64,000 nt of DNA, from the NCBI GenBank assembly GCA_003665825.1, contig QPFY01000001.1, positions 1,109,001 through 1,173,000 on the forward strand, read 5' to 3'. The translations under genes were made by a program, and so were the position numbers. Of this stretch, positions 21,759 through 33,158 are shown piece after piece. The notes beneath the pieces were generated by a model that was not told the DNA's origin, made no database searches, and saw only the letters and a program-made list of their open reading frames with translations. The stretch comes from Microbotryum silenes-acaulis (Eukaryota; Basidiomycota; Microbotryomycetes; Microbotryales; Microbotryaceae). Within the stretch, counting starts at the first letter, position 1. Each line of letters starts with the position of its first letter.

Positions 21759-23904
21759 ATGACGATCGGCGGCGACGACTTGCACTATGAGCCGTTGCTT
21801 GCGTCGCCCGTCTTTGATGCGCCGCCGACTTCGGTTCATCGTGGACCATTGCACCCTGGAGCATGCTGGGAAGGAGTGCAGAAGTCCGGTCGTAACGTCT
21901 ACAAGGTCAAGGTCGACATCTCGACGTGAGTCTATACGCCGAGCTGGTCACCAAGCCTCGTCCGAGGCGCCGGCCATCACGCCGTCGGAGGAGGGCTGCG
22001 CCAATTCGGCGGCGATACTGACACCACTGCACGGTTTTCGTTTCTGTTCTGGGCAGTGTCGATTTGAACGAGGGAAAGCTGTCGGGGATGTTGCAGATCC
22101 GTCACCTCACGCCTGAGCTGGAAAGCCTCGTCACCTTCTTCGAGTGGGTTCACCTCTTCCCCCCCACCGCCCAATCTGATGTCGGAGAAGCTGACCGTCG
22201 ATCTCGACACTACGCTGCAGGGGAGAAATCATCGGTGACGGTACTGGATTTTTGACCAGCAGATGGGGAGCTACAGAGTGAGTGGTGAGACAGGGCCGGG
22301 AAGGTGCCCGTCCCCGTGAGTGCTGTATTGCTGCAGACACTGATGACGGTGCCCCACTTGCGCGACCATAGAGCCGACGATATGAAGGTGAGGCGCGGGA
22401 CATCCTACTTATCCTATTGTCGCCAACCTTATGACTAAAAAATGAAAAATTGATGAATATTTCGCAATCATTCCGTTGCAGCACTGGTCTCGATTTCCAG
22501 CTTTCAGCAAAACCCTGCGGTCCACGCTCGTCAAGCCAAATCTCACTTTCAAGGTACCAATCAATGCGTTTCGCAGAGGGCTCATCAATATACTCACTCT
22601 TCGATTGTGCAGCACTCGAATCGGCCTTTTTTATTCATGCGCTGGAAGGAGCAGTTCGTCGTTCCCTCGTCTCATGCGCAGAATATTCACGGCGCAAGCT
22701 TCGCTGGGTGAGTTTCTCGAATCATACCAGGCAAAGTGGTGGTCGATTTGAGCGTCTCAGGTTTCAATTCAGCACGCTGATGCATTAACGACGCCTACAG
22801 CTTCTACTACCTGTGCCTCAACTTTGACATGCCCGCCGATGGAGCCCACGTCTGCCCGGATTCGGTACACACCTCATCACCGCCACTCCGAGGCGCGGCT
22901 CGCACTCGATCGATGTCGTCCGAGATATCCCCGGCAGCTCTCGGTTCCGTTCGATCTCCGATGCTTGTGAACTCGACCGATCACGAAACGGTCTTTGAGG
23001 ATGAGTCCGCCGATGGCTTGAGGCCCCCACGCCCGCAAGAAGCTCGAGCGCCGCTGTCCCGACCAGCTCAGCCACGACGTGCGAGCAACAGTGGGTTCTC
23101 TTACGCGTCCGCTGTTCGAGGTTCATTGTCTTCGTCGCAACCTTCCGGAACGTCGACTGACCCCGGCCGGTCGTCGTCGTTAAGCTCGGACGTTGCGATG
23201 CCCAAAGAAGTTGAATCGACGTCCGAAGCAGGTGCCATCTCGGCCTCCCACGGTAGCTCAAACTCGGGGGCCACGGGTAATATCTCGAGGTTCAATGGCC
23301 CTTCTGATTCTATTCCTCTTCTCCTGTCGAATGTCCCCTTGCCGACAAGCATCCCGACGCCGATCGGCACGACCGCTGACGATTTCCCTCCACCCTCGTC
23401 GCCTCCGCTCGGAAGCCACGTGTCCTTCGGGTCCCTTCCGACGGCTCGCCACAATAGCATGAACTCCTCTTTCATGTCGTCGTCTCCGCCAGCCGGCGGC
23501 GCTGCTTGGGGTGGTCGAGGTATTCGAAACACGATCGACGCGGCTGTTCTGGGATCCGAAGCTGGAGAAGGGCACAGCACTCGTCAGAGATCGCGCAGTT
23601 TCAACACGGCCCCGAATAGGCCCCATGGTCCGCACGAGAGAAGGTCGAGCATAAACAACCAAATGTCTGGGAGCGAGAAAGCGTCAACGAATTGGGGCTA
23701 CCAGAGCTGGATGAATTGCGAGATCAAAGGGTTAGTGCGCGCGTGGAAATCGAATTCGGGCTTGGAGGACCTGACACTGATTGAGCTGCCCTTTGGCCAA
23801 TCTGTAGATTCTACTTTTTCCGTCACAGCGAGCCCTACCAAGAGCTTTCACTACGATACGTCCCCAAAACGAGGGGCACGACTCAAGCTTTCGCGTTCCG
23901 TTGA
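21759..23904 (+). CDS. GID4: GID4/VID24 substrate receptor of the GID (CTLH) ubiquitin ligase, with a very large insertion
   Basis: Eight exons (21759-21925, 22057-22143, 22221-22277, 22372-22387, 22482-22553, 22613-22707, 22801-23730, 23808-23904) encode 506 residues. GID4 recognises Pro/N-degrons and directs gluconeogenic enzymes to degradation. The beta-barrel blocks match well: PGACWEGVQKSGRNVYKVKV, VDLNEGKLSGMLQIRHLT, TFFEGEIIGDG, HWSRFPAF, FLFMRWKEQFVVP, NIHGASFAGFYYLCLNF and FYFFRHSEPYQELSLRYV. Between the last two, where the yeast protein has a short loop, lie about 290 Ser/Pro/Gly-rich residues (about 176-465) within exon 7. Exon 4 is a 16-nt micro-exon. The ATG is the first in frame; a longer N-terminus with an upstream exon is possible. 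Confidence 0.9.
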
Positions 23905-25080
23905 GATCATAATATCCGGGCTACTTGTCGGTTTAATCTCCTTTTTTGAATTTTCCGCTGGTTCCACGGTCTTTTCTTGAAATTTCACTCTATGTTGTCG
24001 TCCGACCCGGCCTAGAAATGCCTAAGTGGAATCCTTTTCAAGAAAGATGTCTAGATCGATTAGAGAAAGCCTGTTAATTCCCTTTTTCTTCGGCTCTAAC
24101 TCGTTAACACTAGAAGCATACAGAACGGTGGAGGACAAACAGAAAGGTCGAAAAATAAAAGAAGAACACCGCGACGATCCGGAAATTGATGACAGCAACT
24201 CGCGCGGGTGCTACCGCGGCATCTCAAACCTGCCACCCGACGCACGCGAACAGTCGTGATCAAGGGAATAGGGTGTCTTGATTTTTGCGGGTTGATAGTT
24301 CAACCACAAGGGCTTGGGTGGTGAGACATTCCTGTGGCAGCCACAATCTCTGTCACCTCGAACGACTCTGTAACCGGATGTCTTTGGCTTTTGTCTCACC
24401 TCTGCAGCGTAGCCGGCGATCGACGCCGTGCCGCAGCTTTGCGACTGGCTCCTTTCCCACGCTGGAGAGGTATGCGATCGGAGACAACGGTCTTTCCTCG
24501 CAGCGCGCGACAAAATGGCCACATCGGGCACCGTATCTTGACTCTTGATATGAATCAGAAACGAGACAGATGAATCTGTAGTTCTCCGACTACTCCCACG
24601 TCTTTCCCCTGGCTGGAGCGGATGTAAAGGATCGTGGGAGGGTTCGGGCGACGGGCAACATGCCGACCCCGGCAATCTGATTAATTGCCACGCTACTTGG
24701 CCGAGGCTACCGGGCCGACTCTCTGGTGATCGAGGCATCGGTGTGGAAACGCGCCGGCGTAAGGACCCGGTTTCCTGCAGACGGGTGCCCGGAAATGCAC
24801 CGGTGGAAAGAGGCGGGAGGATCTCCTAGCGGGCGGTGACTCCCATCGTGGCTAGTCAGACAGGAGACACTCGTGTTTTGGCGCCGCGCTTTTCCTAGGC
24901 GCGCGCGTGCCCGAGCGTGTTTCTGAAGGGCGTGCTATCCTGAATCGTGACGCTAACGGAACCACTGCGAAGGGCCGAATCTACTCTTGGCCGGTTGGAG
25001 GATCAGTTCCGTCTCTTCCAGTATCGATAGCCTCGAGATCTCCGTCGCTGCGACTCGTTGGAGGTGCCCGACTCGCCTGC
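23905..25080. other. Intergenic region
   Basis: About 1.2 kb upstream of the zinc-finger gene. I see no supportable gene. The frame of the next gene is open for 58 codons upstream of its first ATG (from 24907), so a 5' exon or a longer leader may lie here. Confidence 0.4.
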
Positions 25081-27772
25081 ATGTCGAGGGCCGAAGGCGC
25101 TGTTTCGAACGGCAACGATCCCGTCGACGCCGCCGCCGCCGCCGCCGCCGCGAAAGCTGATGTCGCTCGGCCGGTGGTTAAGCGTTGCGTAGCCGGCCTT
25201 CCATCGAATGGGGTCGACCTGTTCGAGCGAGTGAACCAGATGGCTCCTTCACTGCGATCTAGCGTTCACGATGACGCGACTCGGGATCAGCCCTCGTCGC
25301 CACCCTTCGCGTCTATGAAGGTGGTCGATTGCGCTGGCGCCGACGTCGTCTTCGAACAAGTTCACGAGACGGCAGGCACGAGTACATTAGATCACTTCAC
25401 TCCCAGCCTTCAAGCTATGGAAGCGAATACGGAGGCGCATCCCGTGCCGGAAAACATGATGTGCGTCGACAGCGGAGCGGAGCGGAGATCGAGCTCGGCC
25501 AACGGCGCCGCGTCAAGCCCGACGCCTTCGGCATCATCCTCTCGGCTCACGTCGCTCGATGATGGGTCGGTACCCTCGCCTCGCCTCGCTGCATATGACA
25601 TCTCAAAACCTCCCGGTCCTACGACCCCAAGTGAGCAAGATGCCTTTCCTGGCGAAGCGGAGCCTCAGACGCAAGAGCAGCGGCGTGGGATGCAGCTGCG
25701 CTCCTTCCAGCAATTTCAAGTCCCGAACCCGCCACACCTTCCCCAGCACCCCTCGCACGCGGATTGGATCGCTGCAAACCACGACCGCTCTACAACCTCG
25801 TCGATCAAAGGAGATGTGCCAGACAAGCTTTTCGAATGCGACGATTGCGGAAAAGCGTTTGCGAGAAAGAGCGATCTTTTGAGACACTCGCATATCCATT
25901 CTAACATCCGGCAGGTTTCAGCTAGAGAGATCGCTCTTCGGGCTTTTATGCTCGGCGCGCGTGATCAGAAAACTAACCTCTTCCCGAACTTTTGATCTTC
26001 ACAGCCCGTTTGTGTGCTCGTTCCCAGGTTGCGAAAAGGATTTTATCCAACGTAGCGCTTTGACGGTTCACTTCCGAGTACAGTCAGTGGATGGCCACAC
26101 TTTGAACGTGCGTAAGGTTTAGCCCTAACCGTTCGGCGATCGACCACAGTACCGGCGAGCGGCCCCACGTGTGCACACACCTCGCTTGCGGAAAAGCGTT
26201 CAGTGACTCGAGCTCATTAGCTCGGCATCGCAGGACCCAGTGAGTCGATGCGTTTGGCAGCTGGGAATAACGGGCTAATACGGGTCGGATCTCGGGCGTC
26301 GCTTCAGCACAGGAGCCAAACCATTCCAGTGCGAAGTGCCCGAATGTGGAAAAAAGTCAGTGTTCCTCACGACTAAGACTCTGAACTCTCGCTGAGTAGC
26401 ACTCCACCTTCCTTTGTACAGATTTTGCCGAAAAATCACCCTCACAAAGCACGTGCGGCGTGAGCATGTCCCAGGGGGTCGATTGCCACGCTACCGCGGC
26501 GCCACGACGCGTCGAAAGCTTCGTAGTGGACCGTACAGCGAGCACCACAACTTCGAAGAGACGACGAATACTATTCAAAACGCCGAGAGGTTGCTGGGAT
26601 GGGCTTCACGATCTGCGGCAGATGGCGAGCCTCAAGATCATGGCGGTGGGAGTCTCGGGCGGGGTGATTCCGGAATCGGCTCCGGTGCTCATACGACTCA
26701 ACACCCGAAAGGGAGGTCGACGGAAGCGCGGGATCAAGGCCGTTCGCGAGAGTCTGCCTACGCTTTCGATGGTTCTTCAAGACGTTCGCAGGGCCTAGCC
26801 AAGTTCCCTGACCAATGCCTCTCGCCGTACGACCCCCCTTCAGTCGGAACTTCGCGCGACGACTCGCTGTCGCAACAACTTCAATCCTCGGCGGCAGTCG
26901 CGGCGTCGTGCGCCATCAAGCCCGTCCATCCCCAGCTCGCGAGCCTGCAAGCGTTCTATATGGAGAGCTTGGGCGCTTACCCGCAACAAGCTCAAGCTTC
27001 GATCAGCTACGAAGCTCGCGCTGCCGTATCCTACCCATCGACAAATCGAGGAACATCGAGCTCGTCAAGCTTTGCAAGCTCCTGTGACACGATGAGCGGA
27101 GCCATCCAAGACCGTCAAGATGGTCATGAGCCCCAGCTACAGTGGGCGCAGGCCCCTCAGAACCTACGGTACCACGGTGATGTCGACGGGTCCGAGTATG
27201 CGAACTTCAATGCTGCGCTTCCCATGTACCCAAGCACATCAAGTCTCCCCCACATTGCGAACCCCGAGGTGTCTCGAGGCCCGACTGATTCGTTCGGGGC
27301 TGGATCAGATCCGGTGCCCAACTTCCGTCGTTACCCCTCCACCTGGCCCCCTTCTGTGAATGCCAAGGCTCAACACCATCCGGATCCCCGGTCATCTACA
27401 CATTTCTACGGTGACGACGCTTCGGGTCATGCGCCGGTATGGCCCACACTAGGTTCAAGCACGGACGAGTCGAGAAACGAAGTGGCCGCCCAGTCGAACG
27501 TACTGCATGATCATTCTAATCCTTGCTATTCTCTCAATCGTGGATTATGGACCGCCAACGCTTCGGCCCGACGCGTGAGCCAGATTCCTTTGCCCGAGGC
27601 CGAATTTTCATTGGTCATGGATGATGGAAGACTCGGCGGGGAGCTCCGTCAGGAGAATGCGCCTCCTGCAGGTGCTGTGTATGCCACGTCCAGCGTGATG
27701 GGAGGCGTCTCTATCGACAATCGCGCCAACCTTGCCAATTGTGGGTTCACCCGGGGTCGAGTCAGCGTTTGA
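25081..27772 (+). CDS. C2H2 zinc-finger transcription factor (four fingers)
   Basis: Five exons (25081-25910, 26005-26082, 26150-26239, 26308-26355, 26422-27772) encode 798 residues. Four C2H2 fingers sit at about residues 260-390: [31 protein letters not shown]...[15 protein letters not shown]...RHRRTH and [11 protein letters not shown]...HVRREH, with TGERP-type linkers. The introns fall at or near the linkers between fingers. The first intron must start with GC (donor GCAGGT at 25911), because only that join gives the linker SNIRPFVC; the nearby GT would shift the frame to an early stop. Regions flanking the fingers are Ser/Pro/Gln-rich and include an alanine run of about ten residues. The target genes are unknown. 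Confidence 0.9.
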
Positions 27773-28144
27773 GATGAGCGTACTACCGAGCTTGAGGATT
27801 CTACTAAATATTTGAGGAATTGAGCTATGAATATTCGCCAAGATGCATTTTATCGACTTGAGGTTCATTACTTTTTGTCAGTTTCTTTGTCTAATATGCA
27901 AGAGTTTGAAATATTATTGAGCAACACACTACGAACTAATGCGAGAAGCCGAGCTTATGATTTTGCTGCCGAGACCCTGTGCCGCTTCTTGCCGCTTCGT
28001 TGGGACAGGACCCCCACATCGACGAGCCACCGCATGCAGCGGAGCTTTCCCTGCCGCCCGCTCGCCAAAGAGACCCAGCGCACTCGCCCACTCATATAGA
28101 CCCACTGCAAGGTACCGCCACAAGTCACGTTTGCTACGCCGAGT
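27773..28144. other. Intergenic region
   Basis: A/T-rich 3' flank of the zinc-finger gene (27780-27960), then GC-rich sequence up to the SRP receptor beta start. No gene is seen in it. Confidence 0.4.
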
Positions 28145-29423
28145 ATGGCCAATCCTGTGCACGTCGCCGGAGCGGCAACACCGCTGGTGACGCCCGAAGT
28201 AGCCCCATTGATCGCGATGGGCACCTTGTCACCGATGCGCATCTTCGTGTCGCTCGCCGTGCTTCTCGTCTTTCTCCTCGTCGCCTTCTTCTCGCCTCGT
28301 AATGCACCGACAAAGCGGAAAGCGCAGCCCAAGGGTACCAGCACGGTCGTGCTCGCTGGACCGATGGGAGCAGGCAAGACGGCGCTCTTCTACAAGGTAC
28401 GCCCCGATACAAAGAATGTGCAACACATGGACTTGAGGCTCACATGGAATTGTACCAACCAGCTTTTATATAATCAGCATCCTATGACGCATACGTCGAT
28501 GGAGGAGAACGAAGCCCTCGTAGAGTCCAAGTGGACGACCGCGAGCAACGACGCGCTAGACGAGAAGGGTGCAAAAGAGGTGTGTGCTTCCACGCCAAGT
28601 TGCTTGATTCGGCCAAACTGTAACAGTGTCATCCGGCTGTTGCAGCACCCGCAGCTCGGTCCCGAAAAGCTTCAACGGCCATACCATCTCGTCGACACCC
28701 CCGGTCACCCTCGCCTTCGCACTCGATCGCTTACCCAATTCTTACCCACGACCGATCGGGTCGTCTTCGTCGTCGACGCCATCAATGGTACCTCGGGCAA
28801 GAACGTTCGAGAGACTGGAGAGTAAGAACCTGCTTCTCCTCGCTTCGGCTCTGGTTGTCCGCCAATCCTTCACCGAGCTGAGCTGATCCCGCTGCCTCGT
28901 TCGCAGACACCTTCATGTCGTCTTGTCCCTCCTCTCGGAACTGTCCAGCCTGACTCATCGGGACCCGCCACCACTCTTGATTTTGCTCGCCAAGTCGGAT
29001 CTCGTACCGAGCAAATCTGCATCGCTCACGCTCGACCGGGCCCGCCAGTCGCTCGCCCGCGAGATGGAACGACGGCGAGTCGCCTCGCACACGTCATCGA
29101 ATCGTGCTGGAGCTCGATTGGAAGGACTGGATGCAATCCCCGCATCGGCAACCTCTCAATCGATCTTGCAGTCGATCATGGGGCTGTTCGGCCTTGGTAC
29201 GGCGCCACCACCGTTGGAGCAGGAGGTCGCCGGGGTCGGACTGCCGAGCGATGAAGCCGAAGTGTTGAATATCAGTGCTTTCAACTTTGAGGGAGAGTTC
29301 GCATGGGAAAAGCTTGACGTTCAGATCGAATGGGCCATGGCGAGTGTCAAGGAGGACAAGACGACACCGGGGGTGGGGTCAACTTCGGGACTCAAAACTT
29401 TGTTGGAATGGATCGAGAGGTGA
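28145..29423 (+). CDS. SRP102: Signal recognition particle receptor, beta subunit
   Basis: Four exons (28145-28396, 28463-28579, 28646-28821, 28907-29423) encode 353 residues. A single N-terminal transmembrane helix (FVSLAVLLVFLLVAFF, about 33-48) is followed by a GTPase domain: G1 GPMGAGKT at about 72-79, G3 DTPGHPRLR, and G4 LLAKSDLV. This protein anchors SRP receptor alpha to the ER membrane during co-translational targeting. The C-terminal part, SAFNFEGEFAWEKLDVQIEWA, suits the final helix of the family. Introns are 64-85 nt with standard borders, and the first falls directly after the P-loop. Confidence 0.9.
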
Positions 29424-29735
29424 TGCGGCGCAATGTACACTCACGATACCCGTACCAGCACCTCGCATTCGGATCGGATTCGGTTGTTCACCTGCGCTCT
29501 TGGCCACCAACGCTTGGGCTCTCGTGAGCTAGAGACTAGCGTGGACCCAAGTGTGCTCGGCCAAGGCGTCCGTGTCTTAGCGAGACTCGTGCCAGTTGTT
29601 GGTTGAATGACTTAGCTCAGGAAACACCCACCGACCTTCGTGCACTGACGATCACCTCAGAGAGCAGTGCGCGCTGATACTACGCGAAACAGAGAACGTT
29701 GTAAGCACAGGCCTCGGCGGGCGCCGATACCTCCA

Positions 29736-29850
29736 ACTTTCTTTGTTCTCGCGGTGGGCGGACGCGCATGGGCCGCTCGCGCCCCCGCCGGTCAACGTAG
29801 CCCCTGACGAATCGATCTGACCGAGCGCCCCTTTGTTCTCGAGGTGGGCG
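29736..29850 (+). repeat. Short imperfect direct repeat
   Basis: CTTTGTTCTCGCGGTGGGCG near 29741 recurs as CTTTGTTCTCGAGGTGGGCG near 29831 with one mismatch, about 90 bp apart and about 100 bp upstream of the next start codon. It may be regulatory, but nothing proves that. Confidence 0.4.
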
Positions 29851-29939
29851 CTTGGCACCGATCCCCAGCCCGTCTCTCGCTCCAGGCCAGTGTTTCAGGC
29901 TTACACCTCTGCCATACTGATATACCCAAACATATCAAT

Positions 29940-32900
29940 ATGATTCTGCGAGGATACGAGACAGTACTCGTCCTTCTCAGCAGCTCTATTTCGCTCGCCC
30001 ATGCTGAGCTGACTCCGATCAGGCTCACACCAAGGCGTTTATCACCCGCAACAGGCGCGCAGGTTCTCGCTCGATCACTCGTTGAGCGCGGTACACCATC
30101 CTCGTTCAATTCGACAAACTTTACTTCTGCGGTCTGTACAGCGACGCAGTGTCTTCAGGGGACGAACTCTTTGTCAGGTATGTGCTCTGTTTTGCTCCGG
30201 ATTCACACATAGGCGCCTGATGCTCCAAATCTCTTGGGTCATAACAACAGCGGGAGTGTATGTTGTATCTCGGGCTAATGGAACAAACACGACCTTGGTC
30301 AAGCTCTTACCGGGAACATATACTTCCTCCTCATCCACAAACGCAAATTCTTCCTTCCTCTCCTTTCCGTCCTCGACCTCGGCCTCGACCGCGACCCCAT
30401 CTGCCGGCTTCACAACATCTGGGACCCTCGGATCGACATACACCGTGTCTCTACAACCAGGGATCATTGCCTACTCATCCGCTCTGTTCCAAGGCACTCC
30501 AGCCTATCTTGCACTCCCATCCACGAACACGAGCGCGTCGAATTCCACCTCGACCTCACTAGGCAGTTCGATTAGCTCGCTCCTCCTCAGCAACGACGTG
30601 TATGCGATTCTCCACGCCGGTTCGGAGCGTTTGGTCGTATGGGATGGTGTGGCGGATGTATCGCAATGGCGGTCGGTTGTGAAGAATCAAGTCACGTTTC
30701 AACAACTTGAGAGCTCGGCTTGTGCCACCCCTTGTGCGAGCGGAGGGACGTGCACGGGGGACGGGCGGTGCGCATGTGCGACGGGCTGGGCGGGGACGCT
30801 GTGTGGTCAGTCTGGCTTGGGTCCTCCCCGAGGACTTGTATACCGGTCTACGGTCACTGATTTGAGCTACTTCATTTTTGATTGTTCAGACATCTGCGAG
30901 CCAGGCCATTACGGATCAACCTGTCTCCCTTGCCCCGCGAATTGCGCCAACTGCGATCAAGGGGTCACGGGAACAGGCCGCTGTCTCGACGTTGGCTCTT
31001 CGAGCATCGTGCAACCCTCGAGTGAGTGCGGCGCCTCGTCTCAGAGAGTTCTGAAGACTGACTGACACCGGACGGAGCTGCTTCACAGCTTGTAACTGCA
31101 TCAATGGAATCTGCGCGTCCAATTCTTCCTCGGCGACGTGCGCATGTAGTGCTGGATGGTCGACCGCAGCCAATGGAACACAATGCGGAGCATGCGCGAC
31201 GGGATACTACCAAACGAATGGCGGGGATTGCCTTGGTGAGTCCATCAATGATATATACCTCGTACTGATGAATCTGTAAGCTAACACTCTTGGGACGAGA
31301 CGCTCAGCATGCGACGCATCTTGTGCCTCGTGTAGCTCCCCGTCGGGGACATGCCTGACTTGTCAATCAGGGCTCCAACCCGACTCTACGGACGCCACCA
31401 AGTGTATCACCGCCACTTCTACCTCTTCAAACGGCACCTTCATCACCTGTGCGGCAAGAACCTATTACGACTCGACATCGCAGTCTTGCATCGACTGCAA
31501 CCCTTTGTGCGAAACGTGCTATACGACGGGGACAGGGGGTTGTTTGACCTGTAGGAGTCCGAATGGGTTGCTCAATGGGCAGTGTGTCGCCGTCAGTACC
31601 AAGACGGGAGTGTGCAACTCGGCACAAGAGACGAAATACAAGTCCAACGCGGTTTGGGTGTTTGACAACACGAAGCAAGAATGCGACGGTCAGTCGCACG
31701 CACCACATCATCGCTGCGATCACATTGGACTGACGCTCATGCTCTACAGCCCTCCCCGCCAAGTGTAGCGCTGGTGGTATCGACAACTTCTCTTCTGGAT
31801 CACTGAGATCCGGTGTGACATGCTCGACCTGCGTTCCCGGGTCATATCTGTACCAAGGCATCTGCTACAACCCTTGCCCAAATGGTACCGCGGTCTCCAC
31901 TGACGAGACATCTTGCGTCCGTAAGCTCAAATCATCTGTGACGGACTATCCGGAGCTTTTCTCGGGAGCTGACAAGTTTTACCGCCCTTACAGCCTGTGA
32001 CTCGTCATGTTCGACTTGCTACGGCAGTACCCCGAGCGCATGTCTCAGCTGCGCCAATTCGAACCAGGTCCTATTGAATGGCAAATGCGTCTCCTCCTGT
32101 CCTGAAGGCTTCTATACCGCAGCGAACTCGACCTGCGTGGCCTGTCATCCCGACTGCGCAACCTGCGGCACTTCCTTCACCACATGCTTGACCTGCCCCA
32201 CCAGCCGACCGGTATTGAGCTCGGGACGTTGCCTTCTCGCGTGTTCCTCGTCGCAATACTACGACACATCGTCGACTTCTTGTCAAAGTTGTTCTTCTAC
32301 CTGCGGAACATGTTCAGGACCCGGAACGAGCGATTGTCTCTCTTGTCCCTCAGGATCTAACACCGTCCTTTCATCCGGCACATGCGTCGCTTCCGCAAAC
32401 TCGTGCCAAGTCATCCCTGGTTTCGGAGCGTGTCTCTCCCAACTCGTCGTCGTTTCGGCACCCGATTCGGCCCCGGTCAGCTCTAAGAAAAAGCTTCCTT
32501 GGTGGTGGATACTGCTCTCCCTTCTCCTCACCCTCTTCTCCCTCCTCGGCGGCTTTTGGTGGTGGCGTCGTAAAGACAAAGCCCGTCGTCGTAAACGGAC
32601 CGAACGTTTCGGTCTGGATCTAGGTCATCACGAGGTCAAACTCAAACTACAGAAACTCGATCCCGTCATCGCCAATCCCGTCGTTCCTAAAGCGGAGGAG
32701 GTTGATCCGGTCTTAATGGAAAGAGTTCCTCTGACCCCGAGGAGGTTTGATACGAGTGCTTACAAGTTGGGAAAGGGGGTAGGTGAAGCACACGAGTTGG
32801 AGGGGATCAAGGTGCATGATTTGAAGAAGGCGCTTGAGAGGACCAAGGAAGAGGCCTCGCATCACCAGAATCGATGGTCCAACTTATCGTATCAGTCGGC

Positions 32901-33054
32901 TGTTCATCCGACACCTTCTCGACCTGCTCCAGTACCACCTCTACAGCCTCAGGATACGGGTACGAGCGCTTATAGCGATATGAGCACCTTCACAACCGCG
33001 AGCGGGAAGAAGGTCAGGTGGGGGGACCGCAACCCTTTCAACCCGCATCACTGA
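29940..33054 (+). CDS. Cysteine-rich type I membrane protein with EGF/furin-like repeats
   Basis: Seven exons (29940-30177, 30251-30805, 30890-31021, 31089-31235, 31308-31688, 31750-31920, 31994-33054) encode 894 residues. There is an N-terminal signal peptide (VLVLLSSSISLAHA). A Ser/Thr-rich ectodomain is followed by about 400 residues of cysteine modules: EGF-like CATPCASGGTCTGDGRCACA, then furin-like CxxCxxxCxxC repeats such as CDSSCSTCYG and CHPDCATCG. One transmembrane helix (PWWWILLSLLLTLFSLLGGF) is capped by an Arg/Lys stop-transfer signal. The cytosolic tail of about 170 residues has no kinase domain. This is the layout of a cell-surface receptor or adhesin-like protein; no ligand or function is known to me. 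Most introns interrupt the cysteine-module region in the same phase. Confidence 0.8.
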
Positions 33055-33158
33055 ATCCGGGAAACGGACACTTTTGAGCCTCTTGTAGTGGTGCATGTGC
33101 CATATGTGAATAGCTGTTTCATCTTGTCACAAAGGTCACGTGCAATACTGTCATTTGT

